The notes: generated by a model not told the origin, from the letters alone. DNA of 64,000 nt from G963717155 sp963717155 (GCA_963717155.1 OY970326.1:1612001-1676000); one strand, 5' to 3'. Shown: positions 1-8,510, counted from the first letter of the stretch. Made by a program: numbers and translations.

Positions 1-320
1 CCGGATGCCTGACTGCCGTCGGTCTTCGTGTACGTCACGTTCTTCCCGATCAGTGCGACTGCGGTCGAGAAGTCCTGGCCGAGGGCCTGGGCCTGGCTCG
101 CCGACGTCAGGGACTGGAGCTGGGAGACCTGCGAGAAGCTCGCAAGCTGGCTCATCATCTGACCGGAGTCCTCCGGCTGCATCGGATCCTGGTTCTGCAT
201 CTGCGCGACCAGGAGCTTCAGGAACGCGTCCTGCCCGAGCGAGCCGCCCGTATCGGTTCGCGCGACCTGCGACGACGTCGCCGTCGTCGAGCTGACCGCA
301 GAGGTCGTATCAGTGCTCAT
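1..320 (-). CDS. flgD: FlgD, flagellar hook-capping protein (3' end off the window)
   Basis: This is the N-terminal 106 residues of the hook-assembly scaffold that caps the growing hook. The conserved start of the FlgD N-domain is clear: after a Ser/Thr-rich leader of about 28 residues comes QDAFLKLLVAQMQNQDPMQP, then a Q/S-rich helix with ASFSQVSQLQ. The ATG at 318-320 overlaps the fliK stop (ATGA), and an upstream GAGGAGGTGA inside fliK supplies the ribosome site. It is the last visible gene of the fliJ-muramidase-fliK-flgD string. The core domain lies beyond the left edge. Confidence 0.93.
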   Translation of the reverse strand, partial: MSTDTTSAVSSTTATSSQVARTDTGGSLGQDAFLKLLVAQMQNQDPMQPEDSGQMMSQLASFSQVSQLQSLTSASQAQALGQDFSTAVALIGKNVTYTKTDGSQAS

Positions 321-1669
321 CGTGTTCTCACCTCCTCGTTCGTCGTGGTGGTCTCAGGCGAGGACGTACAGGCCCTCGTGGGTTGCGGTGCCGGCGTCTC
401 GGCGGGCGGGACGTCGGGGGCGAGCTCGTCGCGTGCGTCGAACGCGTAGTGCGTGCGGCGCGCGTCCTGCTGTTCCTTGGGATTCGGCGCGCCGGACGGC
501 GCACCGTCGGGACGTGCATCTCCGGTGAGCGGGCCGGCCGTGACCTCGAGCCGGTCGAGCCGGAGGCCGCGATCCGCGAGCGCCTGACGGAGATCGCCGG
601 CAGCCTGCGCGAGCAGGTCACCGGTCTCGTGGTGCTGCGCGAGCAGCGTTGCCGTCGCGCTCTGGCCGCCTGGGGCGACGTGGAGCCGGACGACGAGCTC
701 GCCGAGCTCGGGTGGACGGAGGGTCATGCGCATCGCCTTCCCCCCGTCCGCTCCCGAGACGCGCAGGCGCGCCTCGAGGCCGTCCACGAGTCGGACGAAA
801 CGCTCCCGATCGGTCGTGAGTCCCTGGAGCGGGACGCTCGCGACCTGGTTCGTCGTTGTCGGCGTCGCCGACGGCACGACGATCGCCGGCGCCTGCGTGG
901 CGCCTGCGCTCGTGCTGGCCGTGACGGGCGCGGGTGCGTCCGCCGGTGCCGGAACGGTCGGTGTCGCCTGCGCCGGTGCCTGTGTCGCGGGCTCCGAGCC
1001 GGGCCTGCCGTCCTTCGTGTCGGGGTTGCTGGTGGTGCCTCGGCCGGTTGTCGAGCCGGCGGTCGTGGGTGCCGGCAGGACGGGGGCCGTTGCGACGGCT
1101 CCCTGCGTGTCGACCGACTCCTGCGTGGCCGTCGCGACGGACGAGTCCGCCACGCTGGCCGCCTTCGGGTCGGCAGCCGCCGGAGCGGGTGTCGTCGTGG
1201 GAGTGGCCGCTACCGGGATTGCGACCGCTGTCGCGGTTGCACTCGCGGCGCCGTCGGGGACGGGCTGAGCCTGCTGGATCGACGCCGGGGCGATGTCGGT
1301 CGCGGTCGTCGCCGGAGCGTTGACCGAGGCCGAACCCGTCGCGGGTGTCGTCGCAGCCGCCGGCACGACGCCCTCTCCAGGCACCGAGCCGGCCAGGACT
1401 GCAGCTGCCGCGCCGGCGACGTTCTCGCCAGTGGATGCGACCGCTCCAGCTGTTCCCTGTGCCGTTGTCGTGGCGGCCGTGGTGGCAGCCGCTGCAACCG
1501 TGGTTGCGACGGTCGGCGCGACAGGAGTCGCGACGATTCCGGCGAGCAGTGCGGCGAATGCCTCCGCGACGCCCGCGGGCGCCGCGTCCTGCCCACCCTG
1601 CTGCTGATCGGACGCCGTTGGCTTCGCGCCCGGCGTGGGCGCGGCTACTTCAATGGGTGCGGTATCGAT
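317..1669 (-). CDS. fliK: FliK, flagellar hook-length control protein
   Basis: FliK is the secreted molecular ruler that switches the export gate from hook to filament substrates. The first two thirds are low-complexity Ala/Thr/Pro-rich, as is usual in FliK. The conserved C-terminal domain contains LRPPELGELVVRLHV and then an amphipathic stretch ending LRLDRLEV. The open frame begins just after a TGA at 1676-1678 and has no ATG, GTG or TTG before a GTG at 1384. A strong AGGAGGTGA at about 1679-1686 sits at normal distance from two ATC codons (1670-1672 and 1667-1669), so I start it at the second ATC, giving about 450 residues. If only standard starts are allowed, the protein begins at 1384 with 355 residues. 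Family assignment is firm; the start is not. Confidence 0.85.
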   Translation of the reverse strand: MDTAPIEVAAPTPGAKPTASDQQQGGQDAAPAGVAEAFAALLAGIVATPVAPTVATTVAAAATTAATTTAQGTAGAVASTGENVAGAAAAVLAGSVPGEGVVPAAATTPATGSASVNAPATTATDIAPASIQQAQPVPDGAASATATAVAIPVAATPTTTPAPAAADPKAASVADSSVATATQESVDTQGAVATAPVLPAPTTAGSTTGRGTTSNPDTKDGRPGSEPATQAPAQATPTVPAPADAPAPVTASTSAGATQAPAIVVPSATPTTTNQVASVPLQGLTTDRERFVRLVDGLEARLRVSGADGGKAMRMTLRPPELGELVVRLHVAPGGQSATATLLAQHHETGDLLAQAAGDLRQALADRGLRLDRLEVTAGPLTGDARPDGAPSGAPNPKEQQDARRTHYAFDARDELAPDVPPAETPAPQPTRACTSSPETTTTNEEVRTR

Positions 1670-1706
1670 GATTGTTCACCTCCTCTCGTGGTGTCGTGGT
1701 CATGCC

Positions 1707-2864
1707 TCAGGCGACCCGGCGTCCGCCGGCGAACTGCCCGGCGTAGTAGGGGTCGTCGAGGCTCGAGATCTTCACGACGTCCCCGGTGTGGGGCGCCTGG
1801 ATGAACTTGTCTCCACCGAGGTAGATGGCCTCGTGGTGGATGTAGCCGGTGGAGTCGCGGAAGAAGATGAGGTCGCCCGGCTGCAGCGACGCCCGATCGA
1901 CGGGCTGGCCGACGGTGTACTGGTCGGCTGCGACGCGCGGGAGCGAGACACCCGACTGCCCGTAGGCGTACTGGGCGAGCCCCGAGCAGTCGAAGCCCGT
2001 CTGCGGGCTCGCACCGCCGAAGTGGTAGGGCGTGCCGAGATACTGCGAGGCGACCTGGATCGCGTGCTGCGCCGTCGCGCTGGGAGCCGAGCTCTCGGCG
2101 GCAGCGATGATCGCTGCATCCGAGCCCGAGGCCGGTTCGGCAACCGGTGCTGCTGCCGGGGTCTGTCCGAAGCCCGCCGCGCGGTACTGCGCGGCGTAGC
2201 CCAGGACGCGGGGGACGTAGGCCTGCGTCTCGGCGTACGGCGGAATCCCGCCGTACTTCTCGACGGCGCCGGGGCCCGCGTTGTAGGCCGCGAGCGCGAG
2301 CTGCTCGTCGCCGCCGAAGCGCTTGAGCGCGCCGGCCAGGAAGCGAGCGCCGCCCTCGAGGCTCTGCAGCGGGTCGAACGGGTTCGTGACGCCGAGACCG
2401 CTCGCCGTCGACGGCATCAGCTGTGTGAGTCCCTGCGCGCCGACCGACGACACCGCATTGGGGTTGAACCCGGACTCGGCCTGCACGAGGCCCTTGAGCA
2501 GCGCCGGGTCGACGCCCTGATCGCGCGCGGCCTGCTGGATCAGGCCGTCGTACTGCGTCGAGGCGTCGGTCGTCGCGCCGGCAGCGCTCGGAGTGACGGA
2601 CATCGTCGTCATGGGGGCCGACGCGGTCGCGAGCGTGCTGGCGGTCGCCGGGTCGGTGGTCGTGGCGGCCTCGGGATCGTCGAGCGCCGACGTCGGGTCG
2701 ACACCGGCGGCCTGGAGCTGGCTCGCGAAGGACGTCGGCGCGGCGGTGGTGCTCGAGCCTGTCGTCGCGACCGGCGGCGCGAAGACCTGGGCCGCGAGGG
2801 GCGAGATCGACGCGATGCGCTGCTCGATCGTCTGGATCGAGCTCGTGGCGTCTGCGATCGTCAT
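1707..2864 (-). CDS. Two-domain peptidoglycan hydrolase (SLT + NlpC/P60) of the flagellar operon
   Basis: A 385-residue cell-wall hydrolase. Residues about 104-222 form a lytic-transglycosylase (SLT) domain with catalytic Glu130 in AESGFNPNAVSS, followed by GAQGLTQLMPST and AAYNAGPGAV. Residues about 266-385 form an NlpC/P60 peptidase domain with Cys293 (FDCSGLAQYA), a His at 343/344 (GYIHHEAIYLG) and His359. No Sec signal peptide or membrane segment is visible, and the N-terminal 100 residues are Ser/Thr/Ala-rich. Lying between fliJ and fliK, it probably opens the wall for the rod, a job done by FlgJ in other bacteria, and may leave through the flagellar export gate (inference). Its ATG overlaps the fliJ stop by 4 bases. 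Confidence 0.9.
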   Translation of the reverse strand: MTIADATSSIQTIEQRIASISPLAAQVFAPPVATTGSSTTAAPTSFASQLQAAGVDPTSALDDPEAATTTDPATASTLATASAPMTTMSVTPSAAGATTDASTQYDGLIQQAARDQGVDPALLKGLVQAESGFNPNAVSSVGAQGLTQLMPSTASGLGVTNPFDPLQSLEGGARFLAGALKRFGGDEQLALAAYNAGPGAVEKYGGIPPYAETQAYVPRVLGYAAQYRAAGFGQTPAAAPVAEPASGSDAAIIAAAESSAPSATAQHAIQVASQYLGTPYHFGGASPQTGFDCSGLAQYAYGQSGVSLPRVAADQYTVGQPVDRASLQPGDLIFFRDSTGYIHHEAIYLGGDKFIQAPHTGDVVKISSLDDPYYAGQFAGGRRVA

Positions 2865-3316
2865 CGGCCGATCCTGGCGCCCTGGGCGCGTCGCGCCGAG
2901 CGCGCCTGCACGACGTCCTGCAGCAGCGCCTCTTCCTCGCGCCAGAGCGCCTCGCGGTGCTCCTTGCGCCGCTTATCCTCGAGGCGCTCGAGCGTCTCGA
3001 GCTGCTGGCTCGCCTGTGCGAGCCGCTGGCGGGCGTCGAGGACGAGCGTGCGCTCGCCCTCTCGTGCCGCGTCGGCGCTCTCGAGGTGCAGCAGCGCCGC
3101 GCTTCGCTCGCGATCTGCCTGTACCAGCGACGCTGCTGTGCCAGATGCCGCGCGCAGCCGCGCGTTGGCCCGCGCGAGCGTCTGCGCGCGGGCGGCGAGC
3201 GCCCGCTCGGCAGCGGCGTGGGCGGTCATGCGCCGGCCGAGCTCGGCCTGGGCCTGGCGCTCGACGTGCGCGCGCACGCGCTTGACGGCTTCGAGTGGGA
3301 AGGTGAATCGCTTCAC
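2861..3316 (-). CDS. fliJ: FliJ, flagellar export chaperone/stalk protein
   Basis: A 151-residue, highly charged, almost entirely alpha-helical coiled-coil protein. It has the family N-terminus KRFTFPLEAVKRVRAHVERQ and long Ala/Arg/Glu heptads ending in an Arg-rich tail. FliJ sits in the FliI hexamer like the gamma subunit of F1-ATPase and helps pass substrates to the export gate. The start is GTG at 3314-3316, chosen because the family consensus begins there; the ribosome site is weak (AAGG). It directly follows fliI but is separated from it by a 115-base interval holding a promoter-like and a terminator-like element. Confidence 0.88.
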   Translation of the reverse strand: MKRFTFPLEAVKRVRAHVERQAQAELGRRMTAHAAAERALAARAQTLARANARLRAASGTAASLVQADRERSAALLHLESADAAREGERTLVLDARQRLAQASQQLETLERLEDKRRKEHREALWREEEALLQDVVQARSARRAQGARIGR

Positions 3317-3340
3317 GGAAGGCCTTGACCGTGCGAGAGC

Positions 3341-3373
3341 AACAAAAAGGCCGCCCCTGCAACAGGAGCGGCC
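3341..3373 (-). terminator. Intrinsic terminator between fliI and fliJ
   Basis: On the minus strand GGCCGCTCCTG-TTG-CAGGGGCGGCC forms an 11-bp stem with one G-U pair and a three-base loop, followed at once by TTTTTGTT. This is a textbook rho-independent terminator. It lies inside the flagellar gene string, 25 bases before the fliJ start, so it should either end the flgB-fliI transcript or attenuate entry into fliJ-flgD. Confidence 0.8.
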
Positions 3374-3391
3374 ATCCTTGGCGCTGTACTG

Positions 3392-3419
3392 ATATCGACT
3401 GAAAGTGGTATTGCCTTTA
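3392..3419 (-). promoter_or_regulatory. Candidate sigma-28 (FliA/SigD-type) promoter ahead of fliJ
   Basis: On the minus strand TAAA, 16 bases, then GTCGATAT matches the flagellar sigma consensus TAAA-N15-GCCGATAT closely. The -10 part is followed by CAG, as in the matching element upstream of flgB (9440-9467). It starts 12 bases after the fliI stop, and its predicted start site is only 10-20 bases before the terminator stem. Confidence 0.5.
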
Positions 3420-3431
3420 GGGCTGTGCCGT

Positions 3432-4775
3432 TCATGCGGCCTCCCCGAACGCGTCGGCCGAGTCGGCCAGCATCGCCGCGAGCCGGCTCTCGGCGATCTC
3501 CGCCTGTTCAGGGCGGTCGGGAGGCTGGCGCAGGAACGCGTCGAGGGCCTGGATGTGATCGATCGCGTAGTCGGTGCGCGCATCCGAGCCCGGCTGGTAG
3601 GCGCCGATCGCGATCAGGTCCTCGCGCGAGCGGTACGTCGCGAGCACCTCGCGCAGCCGTCCTGCCGCCGCGCGCGCCTGCGGGCTCTGGATCGCCGGGG
3701 CGACGCGCGAGAGGCTCTGCAGCACGTCGATCGCGGGATAGTGGTTGCGGTGGGCGAGCTCGCGTGTCAGGACGACGTGCCCGTCGATGATGCCGCGCAC
3801 GGCGTCGGCGATCGGCTCGTTCATGTCGTCACCCTCGACGAGCACCGTCGTGAGGGCCGTGATCGATCCGTCGAGCGACGTCCCGGCACGCTCGAGCAGC
3901 CGTGGCAGCAGCGCGAACACGCTCGGCGTGTACCCGCGCGTTGCCGGCGGCTCTCCGATCGCGAGCCCGATCTCGCGCTGGGCCATCGCGAAGCGGGTCA
4001 GCGAGTCCATCATCAGCAGGACGTCGTCGCCGCGGTCGCGGAACGACTCGGCGATGCGCATGGCCAGGAAGGCCGCGGTCACGCGCACGAGCGGCGGCTC
4101 GTCCGAGGTCGCACAGACGATCACCGAGCGGGCGAGTCCCTCGGGGCCCAGATCGCGCTCGATGAACTCGCGCACCTCACGGCCGCGCTCTCCGACCAGA
4201 CCGATGACGTTGACGGCGGCCGCCGTGTTCCGCGCGATCATGCCGAGGAGCGTCGACTTGCCGACGCCGGAGCCGGCGAAGATCCCCAGCCGCTGGCCGC
4301 GCCCGCAGGGGATCACCGCGTCGAGCGCACGCACGCCGAGTGCGAGCCTGCGCTCGATCGGAGGCCGCCCGAGCGGGCTCGGAGGACGGCCCTCGACCGG
4401 CTCGAAGCGCACGCCGGGCGGGAGCGGTCCCTTGTCGTCGATCGGCCGCCCGAGCCCGTCCAGGACACGGCCGAGCAGACCCTCGCCGACGGGCGCCATC
4501 AGTGCTCGGCCCGTCGCGACCACCTCTGCCCCGGGTCGAATCCCCTGCATGCCGGAGAGCGGCATCAGGAGCGTCCTTCCGGTGCGGAACCCGACGGCCT
4601 GCGCGAGGACGACCTCGCCCCGCCGCATGTCCCCGATCGCGCACACCTCCCCCACCTCGACCTCCGGCCCGTTCGCCTCCACCACGAGGCCGATCACCTC
4701 GGCGACGCGGCCTCCGACGCGATACGGATCCGCGTTCCGGACCCGCTCGGTGTAGCTGCGGAGATCGATGCTCAC
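3432..4775 (-). CDS. fliI: FliI, flagellum-specific export ATPase
   Basis: A 447-residue AAA-like ATPase of the type III export apparatus, homologous to F1-beta. It energises substrate unfolding and release at the cytoplasmic face of the basal body. Walker A is GSGVGKST at residues 168-175, Walker B lies in DDVLLMMDSLTR, and the family signature follows in EPPATRGYTPSVF. Length is normal. The ATG overlaps the fliH stop by 4 bases, indicating translational coupling. A sigma-28-like element and a terminator follow directly. Confidence 0.97.
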   Translation of the reverse strand: MSIDLRSYTERVRNADPYRVGGRVAEVIGLVVEANGPEVEVGEVCAIGDMRRGEVVLAQAVGFRTGRTLLMPLSGMQGIRPGAEVVATGRALMAPVGEGLLGRVLDGLGRPIDDKGPLPPGVRFEPVEGRPPSPLGRPPIERRLALGVRALDAVIPCGRGQRLGIFAGSGVGKSTLLGMIARNTAAAVNVIGLVGERGREVREFIERDLGPEGLARSVIVCATSDEPPLVRVTAAFLAMRIAESFRDRGDDVLLMMDSLTRFAMAQREIGLAIGEPPATRGYTPSVFALLPRLLERAGTSLDGSITALTTVLVEGDDMNEPIADAVRGIIDGHVVLTRELAHRNHYPAIDVLQSLSRVAPAIQSPQARAAAGRLREVLATYRSREDLIAIGAYQPGSDARTDYAIDHIQALDAFLRQPPDRPEQAEIAESRLAAMLADSADAFGEAA

Positions 4776-5488
4776 GCGGCGGCGCGCTCATCGAACAGCA
4801 GATCGCGCAGACGCTCGAGCTGCGACTCGATCGTCGCGTCGATGTCGCCTGCATCCGTCCGCACGACGACGCCGCCGCGCGAGATGCGCCGGTCGCCGAC
4901 CAGGCTGAGCCCGTGGAGGCTCCCGACCTTCGTCTGCAGGAGCTCGCTCGAGGCGGAGAGGCGCTCGAGATCATCGGGGTGGCAGAGCACCGTCAGGCCA
5001 TCGCGCACGAACGCCTTGCGCAGCGCGTGCTCGAGCACGCCGACCGTCGTCGCGGGATCAGCGGCGACGCGTTGGCGCACGACCTTCTCGGCGATCTGGA
5101 ATGCGAGCTCGACAAGGTCGCGCTCGCACGATGCGAGTGCCTCCTCGCGCGCGTCGCGCGTGCGTGCGACGAGCTGCTCGGCGAGCGCGAGCCGCTCGAC
5201 GACGGCTGCCTCGGCGCGTGCCGTGCCCTCGACGTAGCCGGCCTCGAAGCCCTGCTCGCGCGCGGACTGCGCGATCGCCTCGGCCTGCTCGCGCGCAACC
5301 GCGATCAGCGCTGCCCCCTGCTCGCGTGCCCGCTCGAGAAACTGGTTCATTCCGCCGAGGCTCCGGGTGCCGGTCACGCTGCCCCCCGGGGGCCCCGTGC
5401 CGCTGCCGGTGTCGTCCGGAGCGGTGACGGCGGCCAGCCGGCGCGTGCCCGCGGCCTGTGCGCGGGCGATGATCGGTCGTTCGGGCAC
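4772..5488 (-). CDS. fliH: FliH, negative regulator of FliI
   Basis: A 238-residue protein with a disordered Gly/Thr-rich N-terminus (about 1-45) and then a long Ala/Glu/Gln-rich coiled coil (about 48-120). The C-terminal domain resembles the F-type ATPase delta subunit and includes AFQIAEKVVRQR and the SRGGVVVRTDAGDIDATIE segment typical of FliH/YscL. It docks the FliI ATPase to FliN at the C ring. The start is GTG, 5 bases after the fliG stop; an internal ATG at residue 47 (GGMNQFLERAREQG) is a possible alternative start. Confidence 0.9.
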   Translation of the reverse strand: MPERPIIARAQAAGTRRLAAVTAPDDTGSGTGPPGGSVTGTRSLGGMNQFLERAREQGAALIAVAREQAEAIAQSAREQGFEAGYVEGTARAEAAVVERLALAEQLVARTRDAREEALASCERDLVELAFQIAEKVVRQRVAADPATTVGVLEHALRKAFVRDGLTVLCHPDDLERLSASSELLQTKVGSLHGLSLVGDRRISRGGVVVRTDAGDIDATIESQLERLRDLLFDERAAA

Positions 5489-5493
5489 TCGAC

Positions 5494-6558
5494 CTAGGCC
5501 ACGAGCTCGTCGTCGGTGCCGACGCTGCCGCGCGAGATCGTGATCTTCCCGCCCTCCTCGAGGCGGCGGACGACCGACACGATGCGGCCCTGCGCCTCCT
5601 CGATGATGCGCCGGCGCACCGGGCCCATGAACTCCATGTCCTCGAGGAGCATCTGCGCGGCCCGGCTCGACATGTTGCCGAAGATCTTCTCGCGGACCTC
5701 CTCGCCCGCACCTTTCAGGGCGAGCCCGACGTCCTTGATCTCGATCTCCTTCAGCAGCTGCTGGATCGCGCGGTCGTCGAGGCTCAGCAGATCCTCGAAG
5801 ACGAACATCAGCTTGCGCACGTCCTCGCCGAGCTCCTGGTCGCGGTCGTCGAGCGAGTCGAGGATCGTCCGCTCGGTCGCACGATCGACGAAGTTGAGGA
5901 TGTCGACGAGCGACTTGACGCCGCCGGCCGCGGCGAGCTCCTGGTTGATGACGGCCGAGAGCTTGCGCTCCATGACCTGCTCGACCTCGCGGATCACCTC
6001 GGGTGCCGTGCGGTCCATGACGGCGATGCGCATGGCGACCTCGCCCTGCAGCTCGGGCGAGAACATCGACATCACGGTCGCCGCCGACTCGCTCTCGAGG
6101 TAGCTCAGCACGAGCGCCACGGTCTGCGGGTGCTCGTTCTGCAGGAAGTTGTAGATCTGCTGCGGCTCGACCCGGCGCAGGAACTCGAAGGGCGACAGCC
6201 GGATGTAGCTCGACAGGCGGCCCATGATCTCGAGCGCCTTCTCGCCGCCGAGCGCACGCTCGAGCACGTCCTTGGCATACGCGATGCCGCCCTGCACGAT
6301 GAAGTTCTGGGCCTGGGCGATCGCCCAGAACTCCTCGAGGACGACCTGCTTCTCCTCGGCGGACACGTTGTCGAGCGCGGCGATCTCGAGCACGAGCTCG
6401 TCGATCTCCTCGGGCCCGAGGAACTTGAACACCTCGGCCGACAGCTCGGAGCCGAGCGCAAGCGCGAGGATCGCGGCCTTGCGACGGGACGGGATGTGCC
6501 CGACGTCGGCGCCGGGCTCCTCGAGCAGGCTCGGTAGCCCGCTGCGCTCTTCTGGCAC
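5494..6558 (-). CDS. fliG: FliG, flagellar motor switch protein
   Basis: A 354-residue C-ring protein that connects the MS ring (FliF) to the switch and bears the torque-generating charged helix. FliG_N (about 20-125), FliG_M with the EHPQTVALVLSYL motif (about 140-210) and FliG_C (about 225-340) with charged residues in FEDLLSLDDRAIQQLLKEI are all visible. Length and architecture are standard. The start is ATG, 3 bases after the fliF stop. Confidence 0.97.
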   Translation of the reverse strand: MPEERSGLPSLLEEPGADVGHIPSRRKAAILALALGSELSAEVFKFLGPEEIDELVLEIAALDNVSAEEKQVVLEEFWAIAQAQNFIVQGGIAYAKDVLERALGGEKALEIMGRLSSYIRLSPFEFLRRVEPQQIYNFLQNEHPQTVALVLSYLESESAATVMSMFSPELQGEVAMRIAVMDRTAPEVIREVEQVMERKLSAVINQELAAAGGVKSLVDILNFVDRATERTILDSLDDRDQELGEDVRKLMFVFEDLLSLDDRAIQQLLKEIEIKDVGLALKGAGEEVREKIFGNMSSRAAQMLLEDMEFMGPVRRRIIEEAQGRIVSVVRRLEEGGKITISRGSVGTDDELVA

Positions 6559-6561
6559 GGC

Positions 6562-8187
6562 CTAGGAGTCCTCTGCCAGCCAGCCGCGCAGCTGCTGCGC
6601 GACGTCGCTCGGCCGTTGTCCGGCGATCTCCTCGACGCGTCCCTGCAGCGCCTTCTTGTTGATCGCCTCCAGCTCTCCCTGGCTCGGTCCCGACGGCAGT
6701 GCGATGTCGTCGACGGGGATCGGAGGAGCCGAGAGCGTCGGCATCCAGCGGGCCTCGGCGCTGCCGAGCAGCGCCTGCCGGCGGCGCAGCGAGCGCCGGG
6801 CGAGGAAGATGAGCACGAGTGCACCGGCCGCGGCGGCACCCTCGCGCAGGTGGCTCGTCACGATGGTCAGCGGGCCGCCGCCCGAGCTCTTCGCGACCGC
6901 GAACGACGGGACGTAGCCCGCGGCGCCCGAGCCGCTCGAACTGGTCGGAGACGCGAGCGTCGAGACGGAGGTCTGGAACGTGTCGGTGCCTGCGCTGATG
7001 TCCTTCTGGGTGATGCCGAGATAGGCCTCGACCGCCTTCGCAGCCGCGGTCTGGTCCTTCGTGGGCACGCCTGGAACCGGCGTGGTGCCCGTCCCGGTCT
7101 TCGGAGTCGACGGCGGCGCCGTGAACGCGATCGCGACGAACAGGTTGGTGGGCGTCCCGCCCGCCTTCGTCGTGTCCGTGACGGTCTGGTCGACGCCGTT
7201 CGTCGAGTCGCCCTTGGTGTGCGTGTAGTCGGTCGCCGAACCGCCCGACGTACCGGCGGCGTAGCCCGGGATGTTCGAGGCGGTGCCCGCGGGGCCGGTC
7301 GCGCCACTCCCGTTGCCCTTGAGCTTCTCGTTCTCGGTGGACTGCTGCAGCGGCGTGCCGGTCTTCCCGTAGGTGATCTGCTTCTCGGTCTGCGTGTCGA
7401 GGTTGAGCCGGGCGTTGATCGACACGAGGCCCTGGCCCGGTCCGAGCATCTGGTCGACGATCTGCTGCGCGCCGGCCTCGAGCTGGCGCGAGTAGCGCGA
7501 CTCGGTAGCGAGCTTCGAGGCGGCCGCATCGCCGATGCCGCCGTCGGACGAGCTCAGGAGGTCGCCGGCCTGGTCCGCGATGACGACGTTCGCGGGCGTC
7601 AGGCCCGAGACGGCGTTCGCGACCAGACGCTGGACACCGCGGACCGCCGCGTCGTCGAAGCCGGAACCGCTGAGGGTCAGGAGGACCGACGCGGTCGGCG
7701 ACTTCTGGTCGGCGAGGAACAACGTCTGCTGCGGCATCGCGAGGTTGACGGTCGCGTCCGAGACGCCCGAGATGTTCTGGATCTGGTTCGCGAGCTCGCC
7801 CTCGAGCGCGCGCTTCATCGCGACGTTCTGCTGGAAGTCGGTCGACGACATGCCGAGGCTGTCGAGCAGCTGGTAGCCCTCGTGCTCGCCGTTGACCGCG
7901 AGCCCGGCCTTGTCGATCGCGACGCGCGCCTCGTCGACGCTCCCCGACGGCACGAGCACCGAATCGCTGGTGCCTCCGAGCTTGGACGGGATCTTGGCCG
8001 AGGCGAGGGTCGCCTGCACCTCGCCCGCCTGCCGCGGCGTGAGGTTCGTGAAGGCCGGCACGTAGCTCGCGGGGCCCGCCGAGGTCACGAGGTAGAAGAC
8101 GGCCGCGATCGTGGCGATCCCGATGCCTCCGACCACGAGGCGGCCAACCGAGCCCAGCCGGTCGATAACGCGCAGGACATCATTCAT
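6562..8187 (-). CDS. fliF: FliF, flagellar MS-ring protein
   Basis: A 541-residue membrane protein that forms the MS ring and houses the export gate. It has an N-terminal transmembrane segment at about residues 18-40 and ring-building motifs after it, with the YscJ/FliF signature around EGELANQIQNISGVSDATVNLAMP. There is a long Gly/Ser/Thr-rich periplasmic-side linker (about 280-330), and a second transmembrane segment at about 445-465 is followed by RRSLRRR. The C-terminal tail (LRGWLAED) is the FliG-binding helix. Confidence 0.96.
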   Translation of the reverse strand: MNDVLRVIDRLGSVGRLVVGGIGIATIAAVFYLVTSAGPASYVPAFTNLTPRQAGEVQATLASAKIPSKLGGTSDSVLVPSGSVDEARVAIDKAGLAVNGEHEGYQLLDSLGMSSTDFQQNVAMKRALEGELANQIQNISGVSDATVNLAMPQQTLFLADQKSPTASVLLTLSGSGFDDAAVRGVQRLVANAVSGLTPANVVIADQAGDLLSSSDGGIGDAAASKLATESRYSRQLEAGAQQIVDQMLGPGQGLVSINARLNLDTQTEKQITYGKTGTPLQQSTENEKLKGNGSGATGPAGTASNIPGYAAGTSGGSATDYTHTKGDSTNGVDQTVTDTTKAGGTPTNLFVAIAFTAPPSTPKTGTGTTPVPGVPTKDQTAAAKAVEAYLGITQKDISAGTDTFQTSVSTLASPTSSSGSGAAGYVPSFAVAKSSGGGPLTIVTSHLREGAAAAGALVLIFLARRSLRRRQALLGSAEARWMPTLSAPPIPVDDIALPSGPSQGELEAINKKALQGRVEEIAGQRPSDVAQQLRGWLAEDS

Positions 8188-8195
8188 CGCCGGCG

Positions 8196-8510
8196 CTAGA
8201 CCTGCATCCGCATGACGTCCTGATATGCGTCAACGGCCTTGTTGCGGATCGAGGAAACGAGGTCGATCGCGATCGACGCCTTCTCGACGGCGACCGTCGC
8301 ACCCGCGAGATCGCTCGACTGGCCCGTCGCGACCGCCTGCGACGCGGCATCGGCCTCGTTCTGCAGGTCGACGACTCCACCGAGCTTCTGCGAGAGAAGC
8401 TGCGCGAAGCCCTGGGTGCCACCTGCCGCTCCGGTGCCGCCCGTGGCGGGGCCGGCCGGTGCGACGAGCTCCGTCTGACCGATGCCGGGAACGCTCGGGA
8501 TCGCGGTCAT
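8196..8510 (-). CDS. fliE: FliE, MS ring-rod junction protein
   Basis: A 104-residue protein joining the MS ring to the proximal rod. The family C-terminus is clear: GATVAVEKASIAIDLVSSIRNKAVDAYQDVMRM, preceded by a Gly/Ala-rich N-terminus. Its start overlaps the flgC stop by one base (TGATG), and it lies 8 bases upstream of fliF. Confidence 0.93.
   Translation of the reverse strand: MTAIPSVPGIGQTELVAPAGPATGGTGAAGGTQGFAQLLSQKLGGVVDLQNEADAASQAVATGQSSDLAGATVAVEKASIAIDLVSSIRNKAVDAYQDVMRMQV

Noticed and set aside
1653..1703. 16-codon leader peptide (ATG 1703) before fliK
   Set aside because: It has no ribosome site and its frame ends inside fliK; chance is likely.
383..1804. Long plus-strand open frame opposite fliK
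   Set aside because: It is an Arg/Gly-rich shadow frame caused by high GC. The opposite strand carries a recognisable FliK and its ribosome site.
3405..5237. 610-codon plus-strand open frame opposite fliI/fliH
   Set aside because: Shadow frame with His/Arg/Asp-rich composition and no domain; the minus strand encodes clear FliI and FliH.
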